NCBI GenBank assembly: GCA_041476545.1
Contig: JBGOTP010000219.1
Location: forward strand, 1-8,811
Origin: JBGOTP01 sp041476545
Lineage (GTDB): Bacteria > Acidobacteriota > Vicinamibacteria > Vicinamibacterales > CAVVIG01
DNA: 8,811 nt
Reading direction: 5' to 3'
Shown here: piece by piece, positions 1 to 6,838 of the stretch
Position numbering within the stretch: position 1 is the stretch's first letter
Layout of the letters: the number at the start of each line of letters is the position of its first letter
The notes under the pieces: model-generated
The model's input: only the letters and a program-made list of their open reading frames with translations
Database searches by the model: none
Told to the model about the DNA's origin: nothing
Program-made: the position numbers and the translations under genes

Positions 1-2308
1 AGGTGTCCTTGAAGGGGTCGCCCACCGTATCGCCAACCACCGTCGCTGCATGAAGGGGGGTGCCCTTCATCTTCAGCTCGACTTCGACGATCTTCTTCGC
101 GTTGTCCCAGGCGCCGCCGGCGTTGGCCATGAAGATCGCCTGGTAGAGCCCGAAGAGCGCGATAGAGATGAGATACCCGATGAAGAAATACTCTTCGAGG
201 AAGGCGAACGCGAGCGTCGAGAAGAACACCGTGAGGAAGATGTTGAACATCCCTTTCTGCGCATACTTGGTGCAAATCTCGACGACCTTCTTGCTGTCTT
301 CGACCGACGCCTTTTCCGCGCCCTCGAGCTTGATATTCGCTTTGATGAACTCAACGGCCCGGTACGCGCCGGTCGTGACCGCCTGGGCCGACGCACCCGT
401 GAACCAGTAGATGACCGCGCCACCGCTGATCAAGCCGAGGAAGAAGGGCGGATGCAGCAGCGACAGCTTGTCGAGGTTCTCCTTGAGCCCGTTGGTCAGT
501 ACGAAAATGATCGAAAAGATCATCGTCGTCGCGCCGACGACGGCCGTGCCGATGAGCACCGGCTTCGCCGTGGCCTTGAAGGTGTTGCCCGCGCCGTCGT
601 TCTCCTCGAGCAGGTCCTTCGCCCGTTCGAAGTGGACGTCGAACCCATAGTCGCGCTTGAGCTGGTCCTTGATGCCGGGGATCTGTTCGATCACCGACAG
701 CTCGAATACCGACTGCGCATTGTCGGTGACCGGACCGTACGAGTCCACGGCAATCGTGACCGGGCCCATGCCGAGGAATCCGAACGCCACCAGACCAAAC
801 GAGAAGACGGCGGGGGCGAGCATCATGCCGCCGGCGGCGACGTGGGCGGGATCGATCGCCGGAATCGCCCGGCCGACGCCGTACGCGATGCCCATGAGCG
901 AGACGATGCTCAACCCCAGCCAGTAGGCGCTGAAATTGCCTGCCACGAATCCGGACAGGATGTTCAGCGACGCGCCGCCCTCGCGGGACGAAATCACGAC
1001 TTCCCTGACGTGACCCGATTCGGTCGAGGTGAACACCTTCACCAGTTCGGGGATGATCGCCCCGGCCAGCGTGCCGCACGTGATGATCGTCGACAGCTTC
1101 CACCACAGCGTGCCATCGCCCAGATCGGGCACGAGCACTCGCGACACCGCGTAGGTGATGGCCACCGAAATCAAGGACGTGAGCCAGACAAGCGAGGTCA
1201 AGGGCGCCTCGAAATTCATTCGATCAACGTTGGCGTACTTGCCCTTCGCGATCGCTTCGTTGATGAAATACGAAAGGCCGCTCGCGACGATCATCATGAT
1301 ACGCATCACGAAGATCCAGACGAGCAGCTTCACCTGGGTCCGTACGTCCGGCACCGCGAGCACAATGAACGAGATCAGCGCGACACCGGTGACCCCGTAG
1401 GTTTCGAATCCGTCAGCACTTGGACCGACCGAGTCGCCCGCGTTGTCGCCCGTGCAGTCCGCGATGACGCCGGGATTGCGCGCGTCGTCTTCCTTGATAT
1501 TGAAGACGATCTTCATCAGATCCGACCCGATGTCGGCGATTTTGGTGAAGATCCCGCCCGCGATGCGCAGCGCGGCCGCCCCGAGCGATTCACCGATCGC
1601 GAAGCCAATGAAACACGGTCCCGCGAGCGTCCCGGGGATGAACAGCAGGATGCTGAGCATCAGCAGGAGCTCGACGCTGATGAGCAGCATGCCGATGCTC
1701 ATGCCCGAGCGGAGAGGAATCGCGTAGATCGGAAACGGCTTGCCGCGAAGGCTGGCAAAGGCGGCGCGCGAGTTGGCGAAGGTGTTGACGCGGATGCCGA
1801 ACCAGGCCACGCCGTAGCTGCCGCCGATGCCGATGAGACTGAAGAGCAGGATGATCAGCACCCTGAAGGGCTCCTGCCGCTCGAGCACGCCGAAGTACAG
1901 GACGATGACCGACCCGATGAAAATCTCGAGAATCAGAATGAAGCGGCCCTGCGTAACCAGGTACGTCTTGCAGGTCTCATAAATCAGCTCGGAAACCTCC
2001 AGCATCGATTTGTGTACGGGCAGATTCTTCAGCTGTGTGAAGGTCAGCAGCCCGAACAACAGCCCGAGTCCGCACACCAGCAGGCCGCCCATCAGCAGCG
2101 TCCTGCCGTTGATGCCGCGGAAGTCCACCGTCGAAAGATCGGGAAGCACGAGATTGGCTTCGCCCCCGGCCGCATGAGCCGCCTGGGCCGGAGCCGGCGC
2201 TTGATCGGCCTGCCCGGCAGAGGCGCGGGCCGGCAACATCAGCATCGCCATCAACAACGCTATCGGGACGACCAGGCGTCCCACTGCTTTCTGAACGGTC
2301 GCGCTCAT
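1..2308 (-). CDS. hppA: Membrane-bound proton-translocating pyrophosphatase, divergent K+-independent type (3' end off the window)
   Basis: This integral membrane pump hydrolyses cytoplasmic PPi and couples it to cation export, most likely H+. The ATG at 2308 opens 769 codons; the C-terminus is cut by the left edge, probably by a few tens of residues. Visible family motifs: GGIFTKIADIGSD (residues 251-263), KEDDARNP (272-279) and IADCTGDNAGD (282-292), giving the Mg-PPi ligands K256, D259, D263, D284, D288, D292 and D299; then NAGGAWDNAKK (729-739) and GDTVGDPFKDT (759-769). Lys578 in GNTFKATAK sits where Lys marks K+-independent enzymes. The semi-conserved pump Glu appears as E302 in ADGFE, three residues after D299. 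Residues 1-31 look like a signal peptide ending in ASA, followed by an Ala/Pro/Gln-rich linker to about residue 52. An SD-like GAGAGGTGAG lies just before the ATG. The motif mix fits the distantly related Na+-regulated H+-PPase subfamily. Family assignment is very sure; ion specificity is inferred. Confidence 0.96.
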   Translation of the reverse strand, partial: MSATVQKAVGRLVVPIALLMAMLMLPARASAGQADQAPAPAQAAHAAGGEANLVLPDLSTVDFRGINGRTLLMGGLLVCGLGLLFGLLTFTQLKNLPVHKSMLEVSELIYETCKTYLVTQGRFILILEIFIGSVIVLYFGVLERQEPFRVLIILLFSLIGIGGSYGVAWFGIRVNTFANSRAAFASLRGKPFPIYAIPLRSGMSIGMLLISVELLLMLSILLFIPGTLAGPCFIGFAIGESLGAAALRIAGGIFTKIADIGSDLMKIVFNIKEDDARNPGVIADCTGDNAGDSVGPSADGFETYGVTGVALISFIVLAVPDVRTQVKLLVWIFVMRIMMIVASGLSYFINEAIAKGKYANVDRMNFEAPLTSLVWLTSLISVAITYAVSRVLVPDLGDGTLWWKLSTIITCGTLAGAIIPELVKVFTSTESGHVREVVISSREGGASLNILSGFVAGNFSAYWLGLSIVSLMGIAYGVGRAIPAIDPAHVAAGGMMLAPAVFSFGLVAFGFLGMGPVTIAVDSYGPVTDNAQSVFELSVIEQIPGIKDQLKRDYGFDVHFERAKDLLEENDGAGNTFKATAKPVLIGTAVVGATTMIFSIIFVLTNGLKENLDKLSLLHPPFFLGLISGGAVIYWFTGASAQAVTTGAYRAVEFIKANIKLEGAEKASVEDSKKVVEICTKYAQKGMFNIFLTVFFSTLAFAFLEEYFFIGYLISIALFGLYQAIFMANAGGAWDNAKKIVEVELKMKGTPLHAATVVGDTVGDPFKDT

Positions 2309-2318
2309 CTCACCTCTC
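2309..2318 (-). promoter_or_regulatory. Shine-Dalgarno region of hppA
   Basis: Read on the minus strand, the ten bases before the ATG at 2308 are GAGAGGTGAG. They contain AGAGG/AGGTG, close to the anti-SD complement, which supports this start. It is the clearest ribosome binding site on the minus strand of this window; most of the other genes there have weak sites or rely on coupling to the gene before. Confidence 0.5.
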
Positions 2319-2322
2319 AAGA

Positions 2323-2343
2323 GGCGGATCCTCAGAACCCGCC
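2323..2343 (-). promoter_or_regulatory. Hairpin in the DUF502-hppA intergenic region
   Basis: In minus-strand RNA, GGCGGGTTC pairs with GGATCCGCC around a UGA loop: nine base pairs, two of them G-U. The plus-strand version would carry A-C mismatches, so the fold is specific to the hppA transcript. No U-tract follows, so it is not a standard intrinsic terminator. It could stabilise the mRNA end of the upstream transcript, partly attenuate read-through into hppA, or be fortuitous in GC-rich DNA. No convincing promoter was seen in the 61-base gap. Confidence 0.35.
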
Positions 2344-2369
2344 CGCACTTATTGACACAAAGGTCCGGA

Positions 2370-2975
2370 TTATACCCGGAAGTCGTCGCTTCTCAGCTCC
2401 GCCATCCGTTCTGGAATGGCCATCCCGCCGGTCAGGAAGATCTGGATGCCTTCCTCCACGGTCACGTTCGGGAAGGTGGCCCGCTCCCTGGGGCAGACGA
2501 CGATCTCCCCCAAATAGAGGTGGTTCGTCGGGACGTACACCGCCAACAGGGCCTCCGGGCCCTTGCCTCGGTCGAGCGTGAATTCTCGAGTCAGGAACCC
2601 CAGGGAATATCCATGTGCGCCCTCGAACATCACAACCCGCTTGAACCCGTACTCGTTGTCCGGAGAAAACGCGACAACAAGCTGCTTCACAGGTGCATAG
2701 ATCGTCCGGAACACCGGCACTCGTAGAAGGTAGCCTTCCCCTTGCTGCAGCAGCCGCCGCCCGATGACGTTGGTCGTCAGCGCGCCGACGAGGAGAATCC
2801 CCGCCGCCGTGGTGGCAATTCCCAAGCCAGGCGGAGGAGTGCCCAGGAACCTCGAAAAAAGCGGCGTTGTCAGACCGTCGACGATGCGGAAGAGCCAGAT
2901 GAAGGCCGTAACGCTGATGAAAAGCGGCACCGTGACGAAGAATCCGGCGATGAAACTCCGCCGAAGGAACTGCAC
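2370..2975 (-). CDS. DUF502 family membrane protein
   Basis: This is a 201-residue protein of the DUF502 family, which is widespread in bacteria and has no established biochemical function. Two membrane segments are visible, about residues 8-30 (after the basic start MQFLRR) and 52-70. They are followed by the family core: VPVFRTIYAPVKQLV (86-100), FKRVVMFEGAHGYSLGF (111-127), LLAVYVPTNHLYLGEIVV (143-160) and the closing VTVEEGIQIFLTGG (171-184). The start is GTG at 2975-2973, immediately after the TGA of uppP with no bases between, so translation is very likely coupled to uppP. An N-terminal basic stretch before the first helix supports this start. The soluble domain after the second helix should be cytoplasmic if the N-terminus is in. 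Family assignment is confident; role unknown. Neighbours are all envelope functions (uppP before, hppA after). Confidence 0.9.
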   Translation of the reverse strand: MQFLRRSFIAGFFVTVPLFISVTAFIWLFRIVDGLTTPLFSRFLGTPPPGLGIATTAAGILLVGALTTNVIGRRLLQQGEGYLLRVPVFRTIYAPVKQLVVAFSPDNEYGFKRVVMFEGAHGYSLGFLTREFTLDRGKGPEALLAVYVPTNHLYLGEIVVCPRERATFPNVTVEEGIQIFLTGGMAIPERMAELRSDDFRV

Positions 2976-3779
2976 TCACGCCCACCCAAAAGCCATGGCC
3001 GCGAGCAGCGCAAGCCCTGTCACGATGCGGTACCAGGCAAACGGCGCGAATCCGGACCGGCTCACATAGTTGAGAAACGGCTTCACGACCAGAACAGAGG
3101 CGACGAAGGCCGTCAGGAAGCCCACCGCGATATCGGCCGCCCGGGCCGCGGAGAGGTGCCTTCGCACTTCGATCAGATCGTGGGCAAACGCCGCCGTCAA
3201 AGTCGGCATCGCAAGGAAGAACGAGAACTCCGCCGCGGCACGGCGATCGAGGCCCATCGTCATGCCGCCGACGATGGTCGCCCCCGACCGCGAGACACCG
3301 GGCACCATGGCCAGCGTCTGGCACAGGCCGATTCCGAGCGCCCCGGAGAAGGATGTCTCGTTCGCCGCGTGGACGCCCTGCGCTCGGTTCAGGCGCTCGA
3401 CGACTAGGATCACGATGCCGCCGAGCACGAACGACACCGCGATCACGCCGAGGCTTTGATACAGCACGGACTTCACGTATCCAGACAGCAGGGCCCCGGC
3501 CACCAGCGCAGGGACGAACGCCACGAAAATCAGCAGCGCGAAGCGCCGCGCCTCCGGCTTCGAGGGAAGTCCACGCAGGACGTCGATAATCATCCGCCGA
3601 TAGAGCCACATCACCGCGAAGATGGAACCGAGCTGGATCATGACCGTGAAGACGCCTCCCGGATCGTCGTACCCCATCAGGCGGCTTCCGAGCAGGATAT
3701 GTGCGGTCGAGGAGACGGGCAGGAATTCGGTCAATCCCTGAACGACGCCGAGAATCGCGGCCTTGAGTAGTGAAGGCAT
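2976..3779 (-). CDS. uppP: Undecaprenyl-diphosphatase (BacA/UppP family)
   Basis: This polytopic inner-membrane enzyme removes the terminal phosphate from undecaprenyl-PP. It regenerates the lipid carrier for peptidoglycan and other surface polymers, and overexpression in other bacteria gives bacitracin resistance. The 267-residue length is normal for the family. The N-terminal catalytic motif is QGLTEFLPVSSTAH (residues 14-27), with E18, S24 and H27. The first position of the E/QxxxE pair is Gln, a known variant. The second signature is PGVSRSGAT (160-168) with R164. Eight or so hydrophobic helices cover the rest. The ATG at 3779 matches the usual family N-terminus (SLLKAAILGVVQGLTEF), but no SD is visible: the minus-strand bases before it (GATAGCTTC) belong to the 7-base repeat of 3784-3825. 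The stop abuts the GTG of the DUF502 gene, forming a two-gene unit. Confidence 0.96.
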   Translation of the reverse strand: MPSLLKAAILGVVQGLTEFLPVSSTAHILLGSRLMGYDDPGGVFTVMIQLGSIFAVMWLYRRMIIDVLRGLPSKPEARRFALLIFVAFVPALVAGALLSGYVKSVLYQSLGVIAVSFVLGGIVILVVERLNRAQGVHAANETSFSGALGIGLCQTLAMVPGVSRSGATIVGGMTMGLDRRAAAEFSFFLAMPTLTAAFAHDLIEVRRHLSAARAADIAVGFLTAFVASVLVVKPFLNYVSRSGFAPFAWYRIVTGLALLAAMAFGWA

Positions 3780-3890
3780 GAAGCTATCGGCTATCGGCTA
3801 TCGGTTCTCGGCTGTCAGCTCTCAACTCGAAACGCTCCAGGACTTTCACTGACAGCCGAAAGCCACAAGCTGACAGCTGAAGGTGGACGC
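3780..3890. repeat. Intergenic repeat region between secF and uppP, 7-base phased with inverted copies
   Basis: These 111 bases hold no gene. The left part (3784-3825) reads in steps of seven on the plus strand: CTATCGG three times, then TTCTCGG, CTGTCAG and CTCTCAA. The right part carries the same kind of units in reverse orientation: on the minus strand CTGTCAG, CTTGTGG, CTTTCGG, CTGTCAG, ending near 3849. TCGGCTGTCAG at 3808-3818 is perfectly inverted at 3849-3859 (11 of 11), and GCTGTCAGCT at 3811-3820 is inverted at 3868-3877 (10 of 10), so alternative stem-loops can form. It looks like a dispersed, REP-like intergenic element that grew by slippage in 7-base steps. No U-tract marks it as a standard terminator, though a stem-loop here could end the secF transcript. 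Confidence 0.7.
3784..3811. repeat. Tandem repeat, unit CTATCGG, three perfect copies plus one degenerate
   Basis: Perfect copies lie at 3784-3790, 3791-3797 and 3798-3804, with a diverged copy TTCTCGG at 3805-3811. The first copy starts only five bases upstream of the uppP start codon (3779), so copy-number change would alter the uppP leader directly. Confidence 0.85.
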
Positions 3891-4904
3891 TTATGACGCT
3901 CGGGCCTTCCGTTGCGGCTTCGACTTACGCGACGGCTGCTGCGGAGACGCCGCGGTGGCCGAGGCCGGCGCGTGTGCTGCCGCCCGCGTCGGGCCCGCGC
4001 CCCGCCAGAAGCTGATGATGGCCGCGGCAATGAACACACTCGAGTACGTGCCGGTGATGATGCCGATAATCATCGTAAAGGCGAAGCCGTGCAGCACCTC
4101 GCCGCCGAAGAAGAACAGCGCGAGCGCGGTCAGGAGCGCCGTACCGGAGGTGATGACCGTCCGGCCGAGCGTCTGGTTGATGGAGACATTGATCACGTGT
4201 CCGAGCGAATCGCGGCGCATCGACCGCAGGTTCTCGCGGATCCTGTCGAAGATCACGATCGTATCGTTCGTGGAGAAGCCGGTAATCGTCAGGATGGCGG
4301 CAATGACATTCAACGTCATGTCGTACCGGAAAATGGCGATGAACGCCAGCGTCACGAGCAGGTCGTGGACGGTCGCGATGACCGCACCGACGGAGAAGCT
4401 GAACTGAAAACGGAACGCAATGTAGGCCAGCAGTCCGGCAAGGGAGAAGACCGTGGCGAGCAGCGCCTTGTCCCGCAACTCGGCGCCCACGGCCGGACCG
4501 ACAATTTCCTTGCCCACGTTGTGCGCATTGCCCAGCCCGGCCTGCTTGAGCGCGCTCTCGATCGCGTTGGCCGTGTCGCTCAGCGACGCGCCCGACTCGC
4601 CGCCAACGGTCGGGACGCGAATCATCACCTGGTGCGTCGAGGCATCCCCATAGGGTTGGATGATGGCTTCGCCGCCACCGCCTGGAAGAAACCGGTCCAG
4701 GGCGGTGCGCACCTGCTCGGTGGACACCGCCTGCTCGAACTTTTCGATGACCGCCGTGCCGCCGGCAAACTCGATACCGAGCCTGATACCCAGGCTCGGG
4801 GTCATGAAGACGATCACGCCCGCGATAATCACGATCCACGACAGGGCGATCGCATGCCAGCGCCAGCGTAGAAAGTCGAAGTTCGTGTCCTTGAAAATAT
4901 GCAT
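3891..4904 (-). CDS. secF: Protein translocase subunit SecF
   Basis: SecF pairs with SecD in the inner membrane to pull exported proteins out of the SecYEG channel using the proton-motive force. The 337 residues show the first helix at about 17-37, the conserved LGIEFAGGT (42-50, usual GIDFxGG), a periplasmic P4 domain to about residue 145, then five helices. The key proton-path aspartate is D214 in GFSTNDTIVIFDRIREN (209-225), equivalent to D637 of Thermus SecDF. TSGTALLTALALFFFGGE (252-269) is also typical. The start is ATG at 4904, two bases after the secD stop, with no strong SD, so translation is probably coupled. Residues 301-337 form an Ala/Pro-rich tail that ends very basic (eight Arg/Lys, no acidic residue). 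It is not part of the conserved fold and probably lies in the cytoplasm. Assignment is certain. Confidence 0.97.
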   Translation of the reverse strand: MHIFKDTNFDFLRWRWHAIALSWIVIIAGVIVFMTPSLGIRLGIEFAGGTAVIEKFEQAVSTEQVRTALDRFLPGGGGEAIIQPYGDASTHQVMIRVPTVGGESGASLSDTANAIESALKQAGLGNAHNVGKEIVGPAVGAELRDKALLATVFSLAGLLAYIAFRFQFSFSVGAVIATVHDLLVTLAFIAIFRYDMTLNVIAAILTITGFSTNDTIVIFDRIRENLRSMRRDSLGHVINVSINQTLGRTVITSGTALLTALALFFFGGEVLHGFAFTMIIGIITGTYSSVFIAAAIISFWRGAGPTRAAAHAPASATAASPQQPSRKSKPQRKARAS

Positions 4905-4906
4905 GG

Positions 4907-6496
4907 CTAGATGGACAGCGTCGCGACCTGATGACGACGCGAGAGCGCCAGCTCAAACAGGGTCTTCGACACGAAGAGTGAGGTGAACAGATTCGACATC
5001 AAACCAAAGAACAGCGTGACGGCAAAACCCTTGATGGGCCCACTGCCGAAATTGAACAGGAAGGCGACCGAAATGAGCGCCGCGAAGTGCGTGTCGACCA
5101 GCGTCCAGAACACGCGGCCGAAGCCGGCGTTAATCGACGCGCGCACGCCACGCTGTGCATCGAGCTCTTCCTTGATGCGCTCGAAAATGAGCACGTTCGA
5201 ATCGACACCGATGCCCATCGTGAGCACGAAGCCGGCAATGCCCGGCAGCGTCATGACGGCGCCGATGTACGACATCAGGCCGACGAGAATCACCAGGTTG
5301 AACACCAGCGCGACGACGGCATTGACGCCGGAAAGCTTGTAGTAGACGAGCATGAACGCCACGATCAGCAGCAGGCCGACCAGCGAGGCGATGATGCCGG
5401 CGCGGATCGCGTCGGCGCCAAGGCTCGGTCCGATGGTCTGTTCCTGAAGATAGTCGGTGCCCGCCGGGAGGGCGCCCGAGCGAAGCACGAGCGAGAGGTC
5501 CGCGGCCTCCTCCGGCGTGAAATTGCCGGAGATGCGGCCGTCGGTCGTGATGCGGCCGTCGATCGTCGGCGCGGACTGCACGCGGCCGTCGAGCACGATG
5601 GCCAGGCGCCGGCCGATGTTCTCACTGGTGAACTTACCGAACTTGCGACCGCCGTCCGAATTCAGCGTGAAGCTGACCGCGGTGCGATTGTTCTCGTCGA
5701 GCGAAGGGCGCGCGCTCCGCAGATCGCGGCCATTGACCGCAGCGACCTTCTTGACGAGGTAATAGTACGTGCTCGAATCGCTGGACGAGGCCACGCCGGG
5801 AACGATTTCCATCCCGCTCGGCACGACCCCTCCCGGCGCCAGCTCCTCTTTGGTCGCCCCTTCCTTTTCGACGAGCTTCAGTTCCAGGAACCCCTCGGCG
5901 CGAATAATCTCCTTCGCGCGATCCACGTCGGTCATGCCGGGAAGCTGCACCAGAATCTGATCGTTGCTCGACCCCTGCCGCTGAATGTTCGGCTCGGTGA
6001 CGCCAAGCTCGTTGACGCGCTTGTCGATGGTCTCCCGGAATCGCACGACCGTCTCTTCGCGAAGCGTCGATTCGACATTCGGTCGCATCGAAAAGGTGTA
6101 GGTGCCATTGGTGCCTGAGTTGCGATCGAAGTTGGCCTGAAAGTCGGCAGCCGCGTTTCTGAACGCCGCATCCTTGTCCGGAGGCACTCCCTCGATACGG
6201 AAATGCGTGGGGTCGACCACCGCGATGTTCGTCACCGGAATGTTCTGGGTCTGCAGCGCCTCGCGAAGGCGTTCGGACTCCACTTCACTCTCGAGCTTCA
6301 GCGCATCGTCTGTACGGACACGCAGCACAAGGTGCACGCCGCCCCTCAGGTCGAGGCCGCGCTTCAGCTCCATGGCCTTCAGCCACGCCGGAGCCGGCAG
6401 ATGATAGCGGTTGGCGAGAATCGGATAGATGCCGACCGTGGCAAAGGCGACGAACACGACGAGGATCGTGACGACTTTCCAGCGAAGATTGGCCAT
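4907..6496 (-). CDS. secD: Protein translocase subunit SecD
   Basis: SecD is the larger half of the SecDF complex and contains the periplasmic head domain that grips emerging polypeptides. The 529-residue protein has helix 1 at about 7-28 and the D1 motif KRGLDLRGG (45-53). The periplasmic P1 region spans roughly 55-355 and includes the conserved GNFTPEEAADLSLVLRSGAL (324-343) and QTIGPSLGADAI (353-364). Five membrane helices follow from about 365 to 517. D432 in GIGVDSNVLIFERIKEE (428-444) is the essential proton-pathway aspartate (equivalent to D519 of E. coli SecD). The ATG at 6496 follows the yajC stop by three bases. Length fits the separate-SecD type, not the fused SecDF type. Assignment is certain. 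Confidence 0.97.
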   Translation of the reverse strand: MANLRWKVVTILVVFVAFATVGIYPILANRYHLPAPAWLKAMELKRGLDLRGGVHLVLRVRTDDALKLESEVESERLREALQTQNIPVTNIAVVDPTHFRIEGVPPDKDAAFRNAAADFQANFDRNSGTNGTYTFSMRPNVESTLREETVVRFRETIDKRVNELGVTEPNIQRQGSSNDQILVQLPGMTDVDRAKEIIRAEGFLELKLVEKEGATKEELAPGGVVPSGMEIVPGVASSSDSSTYYYLVKKVAAVNGRDLRSARPSLDENNRTAVSFTLNSDGGRKFGKFTSENIGRRLAIVLDGRVQSAPTIDGRITTDGRISGNFTPEEAADLSLVLRSGALPAGTDYLQEQTIGPSLGADAIRAGIIASLVGLLLIVAFMLVYYKLSGVNAVVALVFNLVILVGLMSYIGAVMTLPGIAGFVLTMGIGVDSNVLIFERIKEELDAQRGVRASINAGFGRVFWTLVDTHFAALISVAFLFNFGSGPIKGFAVTLFFGLMSNLFTSLFVSKTLFELALSRRHQVATLSI

Positions 6497-6499
6497 AAC

Positions 6500-6838
6500 T
6501 TACGACTCGCTAGGCTCGACGACGGGAGCCTGCCCTTGATAACCGCCGACCGACGCTTTCGCCACGTCGATGCGGATCTTGTCGGCCACCTGGAGTTGAA
6601 CGCTCTGGTCGTTGAGCTTCGTGACCTGCCCGTAGATGCCGCCCGTCGTGATCACTTTATCGCCGACCTTGAGACTGTCGAGAAATGCCTGCACCTTCTG
6701 CTGCTTCCGCTTCGCCGGCATCAGAATGATGAAATAGAAGATCGCGATGACGAGCGCGAACGGAACAAACTGAATCCACAGACTCCCCCCCTCAGGAGGC
6801 GCGCCCATGGCGAACACCGAACCAGCCAGCAACATCAT
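6500..6838 (-). CDS. yajC: Preprotein translocase accessory subunit YajC
   Basis: YajC is a small single-span inner-membrane protein that associates with SecDF and, in E. coli, with AcrB. The 112 residues show one strong hydrophobic helix at about 20-40 (WIQFVPFALVIAIFYFIILM), then the family core KRKQQKVQAFLDSLKVGDKVITTGGIYG with the conserved GD(K)VxTxGGIxG at about 58-70, and a short C-terminal tail. The start ATG at 6838 overlaps the tgt stop as ATGA, and a second ATG follows directly; either could be used. The 4-base overlap indicates translational coupling to tgt. Gene order tgt-yajC-secD-secF is the classical arrangement. Confidence 0.95.
   Translation of the reverse strand: MMLLAGSVFAMGAPPEGGSLWIQFVPFALVIAIFYFIILMPAKRKQQKVQAFLDSLKVGDKVITTGGIYGQVTKLNDQSVQLQVADKIRIDVAKASVGGYQGQAPVVEPSES

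Noticed and set aside
2352..2376. Plus-strand TTGACA followed by TATACC, a possible antisense promoter into the DUF502 gene
   Set aside because: The -35 is perfect, but the only -10-like sequences lie 12-13 bases away, too short a spacer for a sigma-70-type promoter.
50..2581. 843-codon open frame on the plus strand, antisense to hppA
   Set aside because: It is a shadow of hppA. Reading a hydrophobic membrane protein gene in reverse turns codons with T in the middle into codons with A in the middle, giving the observed excess of Asp, Glu, His, Gln and Arg. It has no recognisable domain, and the minus-strand frame carries all HppA motifs.
2332..3609. 425-codon minus-strand frame spanning uppP and the DUF502 gene
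   Set aside because: It runs out of frame through two clearly identified genes and its product is Arg/Gly/Pro-rich with no motif, as expected for an out-of-frame reading of GC-rich DNA.
3808..3877. Intrinsic terminator of the tgt-yajC-secDF operon
   Set aside because: Stem-loops are possible, but the loops are long (30 or more bases) and no T-tract follows on the minus strand, so it is reported as a repeat and not as a terminator.
3912..4871. Long plus-strand open frames opposite secF and secD (also 5087-6118 and 6203-6910)
   Set aside because: They have the same charged, low-hydrophobicity shadow composition opposite well-identified membrane protein genes, with no family motif.
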